From positions 53,885,027 to 53,949,026 of the forward strand of contig CM047429.1 of assembly GCA_026168455.1 (NCBI GenBank): a DNA stretch of 64,000 nucleotides. Reading direction: 5' to 3'. The translations under genes and the position numbers were made by a program. The notes under the pieces are model-generated. The model saw nothing but the letters and a program-made list of their open reading frames with translations. It searched no databases and had not been told where the DNA came from. The DNA comes from Theocolax elegans. Taxonomy: Eukaryota; Arthropoda; Insecta; Hymenoptera; Cerocephalidae. This document shows positions 20,984 through 29,448 of this stretch, one piece after another. How positions within the stretch are numbered: position 1 is the first letter of the stretch; each line of letters opens with the position of its first letter.

Positions 20984-22105
20984 ATGTCTCAAGATCATAA
21001 TGAGAAGAACGGCAGCATGCCACCAACATCGGCGCATTTTAGGGCTTCCCAAGGACCCCTGATGGAAGATCCGGTCGTCCTTTTAACCCGTTGGTTGGGC
21101 ACTGTGCCCGACGAGCCCGTGGTCAAGCGTGTCGAGTCGACACCCTCTGCTGGGTGGGCCGACCAGTTGGCCGACATGTTCCGGGAGGACATGTTGTCCG
21201 CCGGGATCGTCCCTCCTGGAGAGGGGGGCGAAGAGCCGGTCACGGCTCTCAACGGTGAGGACGAAGATGTGGTGATGGAGGACGGGACGGCAGTGCAGGC
21301 CCGGAACGACGCTGTCCCAAACAGCGGAAGTCCGCGAGCCCCTCCGATCCCGTCAAGAATTCTTTGGGCCGATGTCCCACTGGACGACGACGAGCCACCA
21401 GAGGAAGAGGAGATCGCGGCAGTGACGGCCGGAGCGGAAGCCATCTCTGATGGTGGAAACTCGCAGGCCCCTCCGAGTTCTCCAATTCCCACTGAACCTA
21501 AAACGGCACAAGAGGTTTGGGCCGAAAGGAGGGAGGTAAACACCATCCAGGATGATGAACCCATGGAGGAAGACCCCTGGGATCCCCGTCACCTCCCCCC
21601 TGCACCACCAACTCACCCGGAACGCCTCCGCAACCTCAAGGGTGACCTGATACGCGTTACCCAAGAGGTTGTTATCACCTCGCTGCCACCATCCAGCGAG
21701 GAGACGGCGCCGGGAGTAGGTGAGGCGATCCCTGAGAGGGTAGAGATACCCTCCACCTCTCAGAGAAAACCCAAGGTCAGCGAGGAGGAAAGGGCGAGTC
21801 AGGACGCGGTACGGGAGCTATATGCCACGCTAGCTCGTTCAGACGGAGCGGCGAAACCCCATACCAACGGGGTACTCACCATCCTGGAGGATCGGCCACC
21901 GAAGGGGGAGGCACCGAGAGCATCCGTGGCTCCTGTGAGGCGGCTACCCGCCCGGCCGACAAACACAGAACCAGCGAGCCTGCCACGGAGCTACCCAACG
22001 GTCCCCCCCACCAAGGCCGATTCCGATGTACACTCCCTTACCTCCGGAAAACCCACCTATGAGCCGTGCAGCCCGTCGTCGTGCCAGGAAGTACAACCCG
22101 CGTAG
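20984..22105 (+). CDS. ORF3 of the retrotransposon, unknown acidic Pro-rich protein
   Basis: This 373-codon frame follows pol and is not recognised as a known family. It is rich in Pro, Glu, Asp and Ser with low predicted order. I see no signal peptide, membrane segment, furin site or catalytic motif. It is not an envelope protein in any obvious way. G+C content and codon choice change abruptly relative to gag and pol, which are A-rich. At 22003-22009 a run of seven C residues in the reading phase GTC CCC CCC lets a +1 shift, or a one-base length change, lead into the ORF4 frame, which is already open from about 21939. Its last 32 codons after that point may therefore not be the natural end. 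It probably forms the N-terminal part of one protein with ORF4. Confidence 0.7.
   Translation: MSQDHNEKNGSMPPTSAHFRASQGPLMEDPVVLLTRWLGTVPDEPVVKRVESTPSAGWADQLADMFREDMLSAGIVPPGEGGEEPVTALNGEDEDVVMEDGTAVQARNDAVPNSGSPRAPPIPSRILWADVPLDDDEPPEEEEIAAVTAGAEAISDGGNSQAPPSSPIPTEPKTAQEVWAERREVNTIQDDEPMEEDPWDPRHLPPAPPTHPERLRNLKGDLIRVTQEVVITSLPPSSEETAPGVGEAIPERVEIPSTSQRKPKVSEEERASQDAVRELYATLARSDGAAKPHTNGVLTILEDRPPKGEAPRASVAPVRRLPARPTNTEPASLPRSYPTVPPTKADSDVHSLTSGKPTYEPCSPSSCQEVQPA
22003..22009 (+). other. C7 run at the ORF3/ORF4 frame junction
   Basis: Seven consecutive C residues preceded by GT and followed by A. In ORF3 phase they read as GTC CCC CCC. A forward slip of one base at CCC C, or loss of one C, continues in the ORF4 frame. 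It is either a programmed slippery site, a recent one-base mutation that broke a single gene, or a homopolymer sequencing error. Confidence 0.6.
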
Positions 22106-23474
22106 ACACCTCACGATGGAGGACTATTTTGGGGGACTGAGCCCTCCACGCTCCTTATCGCCTCCAGAACCTCCTGCCGACCCGTTCTACGTGGAACAGA
22201 GACGACGACAGGAGGCGGAGGACGAACGTATCCGTCGTGAGGAGCAGCGGAAGAAGGAAAAGGAACGCGCCCGCTTAGAGAAGGAGAAGGAAGAAAGGGA
22301 GAAGGTAAGGATCGAGAGAGAGGAAAGAGAGAAGCGTAGAAGAGAAAAAGAAGAAGAAGAAAGAAAGAAAATAATGAAAGAGATGGAAGAAAAAGAGAGA
22401 CGTAGAAGGGAAAAAGTCGAAGAAGAAAACAGAGTAAAGAAGGCAGAAGAAGAACGTCGGAGGGTAAGAATTATAGAAGAAGGACGAAGACGAAGGTTTG
22501 AGGAAGAAAAGCGGGCTCGAGAAAATCAGGAGAGAGAAGAGAGGTATAAAAGAGAAAAGAAAAGGCTCTTAGAAGAGAAGGAAAAGGAAGCAAGGAGGGT
22601 AGTAGAAATGAGGAGGAAAGAAGAAGAAAGGAAGTTATTGGAAGAAAAGAGGCGGGAGAAAGAAAAGGAAGAGTGTAGATTGGCAGCAATGAGGAAGAGA
22701 GAAGAGGAAGAGCGGAAACAGAGAATGTTAGAGGAGAAGAGAATGGAAGAGGAGAAGAAGAAGAAAGAGGAAGAGGCCCGCTGGGCGAGAGAAATAGAGG
22801 AAGAGAGAGAGCGGATCCGCCTATCTCGCCCCAGCACGAGCAGCGAGGGATCCCGGAAGTCGCCACCTCGACCTCCATCCCCCACACGAGGGGAGCATAG
22901 GCCGAGGAAGGCTTCCAGGTGGGATTCGGGTCCGAAGATTGACCTCCTGAAGTCCATCCCCACCCCTTCACCATTGACAGGGGTGAGGTTCGGAGGGCTG
23001 GAACCGGTGCCCATCGACCCAAAGGTTGACCCTCCGGTCAAGTCGTGCTTCATATGCTGGGAAAAGGGGCACTTTCACCCATCCTGCCCCAAACCCAAGA
23101 AGCATATGATTTGCTACAACTGCGGCCGGAGGGACGTAACGATGCGCACTTGCCCGAGGTGTAGTAAGGCGCACCTCGAATACCTGAAGAGGTTGAACTC
23201 GGGACCGTGCGCATCATCGAAGGCGCCCGCCAAGCCGGAACCAGCCCAATCCACACCATCGGAGCCAACACCTCTTAGGAGACCCCGAATCACCCCCTCG
23301 TTGACGGTCCCTCTCAGGCGCCCGTCAATCGCCGCCCCCGCTGCACCTCCGGAAGCGGCGCCTAAGCCGGCGATGACTCCGGAGGAGGCCCTGAGGCTTC
23401 TGGAGACCCTCCGCAACATCCCCTCCGGGAGTAGGGAGGCGGTCTTCCAGGTGCTATTCCCGGGAGGGAAGTAA
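22026..23474 (+). CDS. ORF4 of the retrotransposon, second Gag-like zinc-knuckle protein
   Basis: This 482-codon frame lies in the +1 frame relative to ORF3; the open frame itself extends back to about 21939. An Arg-rich start (around residue 12-30) leads into an extreme Glu/Lys/Arg region at about 58-268 that would form a long single helix or coiled coil. A Ser/Pro/Arg linker follows. A CX2CX4HX4C zinc knuckle sits at residues 341-354, and a second Cys-rich motif at about 363-380 (CX2C, then CPRC, with the His position replaced). The C-terminus is a short Leu-rich helix. Zinc knuckles of this kind bind RNA in Gag proteins, so an RNA-binding or packaging role is plausible. No envelope traits are seen. 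It could instead be a captured host or foreign-element gene. Either the Met at 22026 or 22059 could initiate if it is translated separately. Confidence 0.72.
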   Translation: MYTPLPPENPPMSRAARRRARKYNPRRHLTMEDYFGGLSPPRSLSPPEPPADPFYVEQRRRQEAEDERIRREEQRKKEKERARLEKEKEEREKVRIEREEREKRRREKEEEERKKIMKEMEEKERRRREKVEEENRVKKAEEERRRVRIIEEGRRRRFEEEKRARENQEREERYKREKKRLLEEKEKEARRVVEMRRKEEERKLLEEKRREKEKEECRLAAMRKREEEERKQRMLEEKRMEEEKKKKEEEARWAREIEEERERIRLSRPSTSSEGSRKSPPRPPSPTRGEHRPRKASRWDSGPKIDLLKSIPTPSPLTGVRFGGLEPVPIDPKVDPPVKSCFICWEKGHFHPSCPKPKKHMICYNCGRRDVTMRTCPRCSKAHLEYLKRLNSGPCASSKAPAKPEPAQSTPSEPTPLRRPRITPSLTVPLRRPSIAAPAAPPEAAPKPAMTPEEALRLLETLRNIPSGSREAVFQVLFPGGK

Positions 23475-24258
23475 AGGGGGCCACGGAGACGAAGAGGAAA
23501 ACCTCGCGTTGAGCGGGGGTAACAATAATTTGAAGTGGGGATAATTAAGGACGAAGGAGGTCGCAGTAACGCAGCAGACGCGAGCGGATTGAGTAGAAAA
23601 AAGATGAATCTATGGAAGAAAGAAGATAGTAGGAACCTGCCAGAAATAAAGAAAAAAAAAAGAGGAAGAGAGAAAATTAAATAATTAGTAGAAAACCTTA
23701 TTTTCAGGTAATGGATTTGTAGAAAACCTTATTTTCAGGTAACAGATGATGATCAGAATGGTAGTAATTATATAGTAGAAAAGGATGTCGATAAGCAGTC
23801 AAACGAGATGGTAGTAATAGTCGAAGTATATATAGTAGAAAAGGGTAACGACAGGCAGTCAAACGTGATGGTAGTGATGGTAGAAGTATAGATGGTAGAA
23901 ACGGATATGGATTCAGAATTAAACTAGATTGGTAGAAAATCTTTTTCTTTTGAAGGAAGATCAGAGATGAAGATAACTGAAAACGACAATTGGTAGTAAG
24001 TATTGGAAGGTAAACCAAGCACATATTATTTTTTTTCATTTATTTAAATTTTATTTTATGTTTACAAAAATTTATTATGATAATATATTTTCTTTCTTAT
24101 GGGCAGACGTATGATTTATAATTTGTTGGAATGTTGTATGTGAGGATATTATGGTTATGGGTTATGCGTGTTCGGTGACGAGTATCGCTTTGGCCAAGCG
24201 TTAGTAAGTGCAGTCCACTCTCCTTTCAGGAGTGTGTCCCGACTTAGGAGGGGGGTAT
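23475..24258 (+). other. 3' untranslated region of the retrotransposon with degenerate repeats
   Basis: A 784-bp region between the ORF4 stop and the 3' LTR. It has two copies of GTAGAAAACCTTATTTTCAG at about 23688-23741 that share the core of the leader array. About 60-bp degenerate direct repeats follow at roughly 23761, 23810 and 23870, each with a GTAGAAA motif, the first two also with CAGTCAAACG. No coding frame is convincing. The purine-rich end at 24246-24255 serves as the polypurine tract. Confidence 0.65.
24246..24255 (+). other. Polypurine tract
   Basis: AGGAGGGGGG followed by TAT directly abuts the TG of the 3' LTR. Position and composition fit the plus-strand primer of reverse transcription in LTR elements. 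Confidence 0.88.
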
Positions 24259-26278
24259 TGTGAGGTAAACCTCACACCATTATTATATTATAATTTATAT
24301 AAGGAGGGAAGCCTTGTCGAGGGGACGTACCTGAAATAAGACAAAGAATTATTAGTGTACATAGATAAATATAAGGTTAGCGTAAAGGAGATAGATATAA
24401 ATGAAATAACATTTTTATACAATATCATACCTTTTGAGACGACGAGTCCTGGGTGATCCAACGCTGCTATCCATGTGAGTCCTGTCCTTGGAGGCGATGA
24501 GTCCTGGGTACTGTCCATCGTAGGTCCATTTCCCCTTGAGGCGATGAGTCCTGGGTGAACCTTTGGATCCTGGGTCCGCTCCTTGGTAGCGTTGGGTACC
24601 TGAAAGGTTAATAATAAATAAATCTAGAATATATATATATAAGGTTAGGATAGTAGGATTAATAAAGGGATAAAGTGTAGTTATAATAAGGAAGTTATGT
24701 ATGTGTGTAGGATAGTATGTATAGGATATAGGGATAGAGGTTAGGTAGAGAGTAAACACCGGCTACGAATCCTGGCCCGAGCCATTCTCGTCACCGATAT
24801 TTTAGTACGTAAAGGGAAGGAATTAATAGGGTTTTATTTGATTTGTTGAGGAAATCGGAGTATTGGAGAAAGGAGGGAGTCAATAACAAAGAAGAGACGA
24901 TACAACCATACCGTCACCGACGTCCAACCATGTTCCCACGTAGATCCAGTACCATCTCCCGACGACCTGGTGATGGAGAACGAAGGCAGCCACGAAGATG
25001 ACGACCCAGGAACTGGTGCACTCTCCACAAACACAAGATAAAAACCCGTTCGCCGTCGTGTAAACAAACGACGCCCGACTCGCGTGCAACGACTCGGCCG
25101 GCTGCTCGCATACTAGGGTCAGCGCGGCAGAGAGAGGGGGGCGGCGCTCGCTGCTCTCGCACATGCACGCCGCGGCACATGGCGGCGCACCGAGGAGGGG
25201 AACGACGGAATGAGCGGGAAGTAGCCATCTACAGCGTGTGTGTACGAGAGAGAAAGAAGACACACCTGTTGCATTGGTGGAGGCGCAAGTCAGTTCCTCA
25301 ACGGAATACGGGTTATTTCGTTATTCTGTCACTGAGGAAAAGAAGATTGATACGGGAATAGATGGCGCGGACGGCGGTAACAGTTAATCATCTAATTAAC
25401 CAAGAGGATATTATTGGTTGGAAAAGAAGGAAGAAGAAGACAATCAGCGCCGCGCGTTAACGAACTACGAGGACGAGCGGGATGCTACGAGTCCCGATCG
25501 TCATTCGTAGCCGGATAGTCTCATCGAGCGCACCTAGTTATTTTGATTGAGTAGTTCCATAGGAGTAATTTTTTATAAAGTAATAATTGTTCGAGTAGTA
25601 GGGTTAGTTCTGAAGAAGATTGTTTCTCATTGCGGTAAGTGGGCTGCACGGCCACCGATTAATTTAATAAATCGAGTATCGCCGGGGATTTCTTGCGCGT
25701 CGCGTATAGACCTCCTGCGGGCCGCGCCGCCATTTTAGCACCTGCCGCGAATTCGAGTTGTCCGTATTAAGGGTTGGGAGACGGTTTATTAATTATTACC
25801 GGAGCTTATAAGACGCGAATATAGAGTTAATTAATTAACACTACGTAATTATCGGTGATCGGAAGATCGGGCTAGTTCGCGGGAACTTAACTTGTTGAAT
25901 TTACTTCGTGTCCAAAATATTGTAACGGTGATCACCCGTAGTGATCGAAATTTGGAGTGAATAAATAGATTGAAATAATTAGTGATTTGACCTAATTAAA
26001 ATTATTGAGTTCTTAATTTATCGACCTGTACCTCGACAATTACCGCCACGCGTTTCTGAAGGAGATAGGATTCGTCGTTGGTTTCGCCACCTCCGTATTG
26101 GCGTTGGAGCCACGTCCTGAGGAGTCGTACCGGGAAATTAATTGTATTGGTAAGACCTGGCGCCCAGTGTAGTAATAAATACGGTCTTACCGGATTTAAA
26201 GGTAACATATATATATATTAAATAAAGTGGAACCGAGTAGCGTGGTTTACGGGCCACGAAAGTGAGGACCACGTTACA
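24259..26278 (+). repeat. 3' long terminal repeat
   Basis: 2020-bp copy of the 5' LTR, bounded TGTGAGG...CACGTTACA and followed by the AATT duplication at 26279-26282. By eye the only differences from the 5' copy are one AT unit less in the dinucleotide run near 24630 and T for C at 26275. It would supply the poly(A) signal (AATAAA about 55 bp before the end), implying a short U5, if that signal is used. Confidence 0.97.
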
Positions 26279-26623
26279 AATTTTATAAAAGATTGTTTTT
26301 ATTTATCTATTAGTTATTTATTATTATTTAGTAGTACCTATGCGTATATCATCAAAAAATTTAAATAAACGTAATTCAGGTAAAGTTATTATTTAGTTTG
26401 AATATATTTTAAACTGTTTCTTTTTATATTTTAATCTCCAAAATAAGAAAATTACGTCGACATATATATGTACTAAACTTTGATAATATCATATATAGAT
26501 TCAATAGATAATCATTGATAAATTATAAAATTATAAATTATACTACTGCAAAAGTTAAAAAACTAATTATGATGAGTAGTAACTGCAGAAAATACATGGT
26601 AAATAATAATTAAGTATGTTTAA

Positions 26624-26696
26624 CCCCCCTGCGTACGCGTAATATACAAATCACGTATATTTTGGACGAGATATCTCGGGATACTGCGCCAGGGGG
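26624..26696. mobile_element. 73-bp mini-element with TTAA target duplication (piggyBac-like MITE)
   Basis: TTAA at 26620-26623 and 26697-26700 flanks ends that begin CCCCCCTGCG and finish CGCCAGGGGG, an imperfect inverted pair. TTAA duplication with C-run termini is typical of piggyBac-type elements. The centre has a perfect 12-base palindrome CGAGATATCTCG. It is far too short to code. Its classification rests only on the ends and the target site. Confidence 0.55.
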
Positions 26697-27229
26697 TTAA
26701 ATGATAAAAATATAAGCTAAATGCGTAAATTTTAATAATTTCTCGCAAACTGTCATTTTTCGCAATTTTAATTTTAATTTGATAAATGTAATTTAACACT
26801 GATACCTCTTAAACTCTCAACTATTCAATTTTGGCGGTTGTATTCGAATCATTTTGTACCTTATTCCATTTCTCTCCCTTGTTTAACTCTAGCGAAAAAA
26901 TCTCACTCCGTAAAACAGAACCTTCGGCAGTTGTGTCGAAATGTATTATAAAAATTGAGTTATTTAAAACCAACAATTGACTAAAGTGTATATTTCATCT
27001 ATTTTGTTTTAATTATAATTATTATAAACATTATGTTACGGTATTAAGTTTTACGATATATTGTTAAATTCCGCATTAAAAATAAGAGTACAACGTTAAA
27101 TAATAGATAAATAAAAATAATCTTTTATAAAATTGCCAAAAAACAATTGTCAATATTATTGCTGAGCTAAACCGGCAGTAGTACCAACTTAAAATCATAG
27201 ACGAAAAATTCGTTCCTGAGTTATCATCT

Positions 27230-27398
27230 TTTATAACCGGACTCCGAGTTAGCACATTTTAAAACCGGACTCCGAGGTAGCACCTTTTATAACCGGACTC
27301 CGAGGTAGCACCTTTTATAACCGGGCTCCGAGGTAGCACCTTTTATAACCGGATTCCGAGGTAGCACCTTTTATAATCGGATTCCGAGGTAGCACCTT
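27230..27398 (-). repeat. 28-bp tandem repeat array in right foldback arm
   Basis: Six 28-bp units in inverted orientation relative to 10311-10478, plus the same partial unit. The shared number and order of units, including the diverged outer and inner ones, show that the arms were once identical. Confidence 0.92.
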
Positions 27399-27438
27399 CT
27401 TATCGGGGAACGACGAAATAATGATAAATTCCGATATG

Positions 27439-27790
27439 TAAAATTTATCAGGCTTTGGGAACAAATATGCTTTATTAAGCAAGGCTCTTAATGTTCTTCG
27501 TCCACCATAGTTGGTGGAAATCCCAGACTAAGCCTTTGCAAAAATTAAAAATTAAAACTTAGACGTCCGTCGTAGATGGATGTTAAAGAGGCTATACTTA
27601 TGCCTTGTACTCGACTGTTTCTCCAGCGGGTGGAGAGAACAGTCGGATCCCCCTAGTGGTAAGAACTCCAACTAACAGAACCAATTTTTAACTGTTAATT
27701 TTTACTCTGGGACTTTCACCAACCATACTGGACGAAGAGTATTACAACAAACCTTTGCTTAATTAAGCATATAAAGCCCGATAAATTTTA
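27439..27790. mobile_element. 352-bp inverted-repeat element (MITE), possible TA target site
   Basis: The ends TAAAATTTATC and GATAAATTTTA are inverted. The homology continues inward for about 85 bp with small gaps (shared ATGCTTAATTAAGCAA-type, CTTCGTCCA, GGTTGGTG and TCCCAGA blocks). The ends can be read as TA-flanked, which suggests a Tc1/mariner-type non-autonomous element. The centre has a strong hairpin around 27622-27653 (GACTGTTTCTCC pairing with GGAGAGAACAGTC). No open frame is present. A structured non-coding RNA is an alternative explanation for the central hairpin. Confidence 0.65.
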
Positions 27791-28108
27791 TACAACTATC
27801 GAAATAATTTTTAGCGAACGATAAATTTTCTATTTTATTAAATAATGATAAACTATCGTATACACTTTTCTTATTCTACGTTTAGTAATAAAAAATAAAT
27901 TTAACTTGTTTTCAATTCACTGTAAATGTTTGCGTGATTGACGATTGATGATTATTACAAGATGTACTATATCAATTAATTTAACTTTATACTCATAATT
28001 TGTTACTCAACACGCACATTACAATATAACATATATGTATAAAAGTACTGTAATATCAAGGATCGAAAAGTTTTTAAACAAAATTTGTCTGAAATGGAAT
28101 AGTTTTCT
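27791..28108. other. AT-rich intron DNA
   Basis: Short AT-rich interval between the inverted-repeat element and the tandem duplication. Nothing recognised. Confidence 0.5.
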
Positions 28109-29448
28109 AAATTTTTCAATATCACAGGCCCCGAAAAAAGGGCAAAAGTATACATATATTCTTTTTGTTAGTCTGTGAAAGTAAAGATTCGAAACCAGAA
28201 AAAATATTATACAATACAATTACATTATATTATTACGATATATTGTTATATGACAAATGTGAAAACGAAAAAAAAAAATATATATCGGTCCTAGCGCAAT
28301 ATTGTGTAAAAATAACGAAACTGTACGTGGTTGTAATAGATAAATTATATTGTTCATTTATTATTTAATTTTCGACACATTTTATTAATTTGCATAGTTT
28401 ACTACTTGTTTTATATATTAAAACGTTTAAAGTTGTTAATATTGAAGATTTGAAAAATAGTGAAAATGACGGTATTAAAAGTTCTACATGAAAATAGTAG
28501 GTATATATACAAAACACATAGCTGATATAAATACCTCGTGCTTAGAAAATTATGAAACAATTCTTCATATCCACACTTTTACAATTTTGTTTAAATTATA
28601 TTATTTTATATTTTCTGGTATGTAAAATACATCCACAACAACAGGAGCACCAAAAAATTGTACATCCTTGTAAGTTTCTGCCCATTCACCGAGTCGAAAA
28701 TATGAGCCAGCAATTCAAAAGAATCGCTCATCCGTGAAACTCTCTTCTAATATCGTACAAAACATACAAACGTGTATCAACCGAGGGGAAAAAAATAAAT
28801 TTATATAGGAGGCTTTGTACGTGTATATATATATGAAATCGTACCGATATAAATACCAAGTGCATCGAATGGCCGGCATTTGATCGTGTGGTTGGTACGC
28901 GCGTGTTGCCGCGGACAGCGTGGCGTAGGACATGTCAATTTTACTCTCGGAGGACGGGTGGTGTGTCGGTGATGTGTGTACAGGACCGTTTCAATCATAC
29001 GGTTTGCGGCCCTGTTATCATTGCTGGGTGAATCGGACTCTCGGCGGAAATCGAAACTCCCTCCCTCATACCTACCTTCCTGGGGGTTAATGGGACAGTT
29101 TTCGGGGTTACGACGCTCTGCTTTGATTAGGAGAAATTTCATTTGCGATGTGTACGTTGTTGTTCCTGCTACTCCCGGCTGGTTCTATATTCCTCCTGCT
29201 ACTACTCGAGGATATACGCACAGGTATACGTTATGGCCCGTGAATTGTCTCTCTTGCTCTCTCTCGAGTTTCCCTCTGGATGTGTGATGCGGAAATGATT
29301 TCGTTTCTATTTCGAGGGCCATGGGGGGAATGCCTGGTATCTCTGTACATACATATATCTTGATTTTCAAGGGGACACTCGCCACGTGTTTGATCTATCG
29401 AAACTTTTTTTTTTAATCGTATCCACTTTGATTGTACAATATTTTTTT
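28109..29448. repeat. Tandem duplication, copy 1 (1340 bp)
   Basis: Starts AAATTTTTCAATATCACAGG and ends just before the same sequence recurs at 29449. It is about 99% identical by eye to copy 2 outside one indel. The first part is AT-rich; the second (about 28860-29390) is an unusually CpG-rich islet with open frames on both strands of 103 and 113 codons. Neither resembles a protein I know and each overlaps the other, so I do not call a gene. Function, if any, may be regulatory. Confidence 0.93.

Larger units (their letters stand above)
10579..26278 (+). mobile_element. Complete 15.7-kb Ty3/gypsy-type LTR retrotransposon
   Basis: TG...CA-bounded LTRs of 2022 and 2020 bp enclose a primer binding site, gag, pol, two extra frames and a polypurine tract, all in one orientation and flanked by AATT. 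The order protease, reverse transcriptase, RNase H, integrase in pol places it in the Ty3/gypsy group. The near-identical LTRs and open gag and pol frames suggest a very young, possibly still mobile copy. It is about twice the usual length for the group because of the long LTRs, the 1.4-kb leader and the additional 2.5-kb ORF3/ORF4 module. Long LTRs of about 2.1 kb together with a tRNA-Lys primer recall the Drosophila Osvaldo/Ulysses group. That affinity is a tentative memory-based comparison and was not tested. Confidence 0.95.
26283..27416. mobile_element. Centre and right inverted arm of the foldback-type element
   Basis: Continuation of the element interrupted at 10578. The inverted homology with the left arm runs from 27416 inward to about 27092. 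Its inner partner on the left resumes after the LTR element and ends near 26318, giving arms of about 325 bp and an original total length of about 1.42 kb. The unique centre (about 26319-27091) is AT-rich, codes for nothing recognisable and contains a 73-bp TTAA-flanked mini-element. The right end reads CTTATCGGGGAACGACGA. Confidence 0.8.

Noticed and set aside
28801..29287. Opposed 103- and 113-codon frames in the duplicated islet
   Set aside because: They overlap on opposite strands and have no recognisable motif. Their repetition is explained by the DNA duplication itself.
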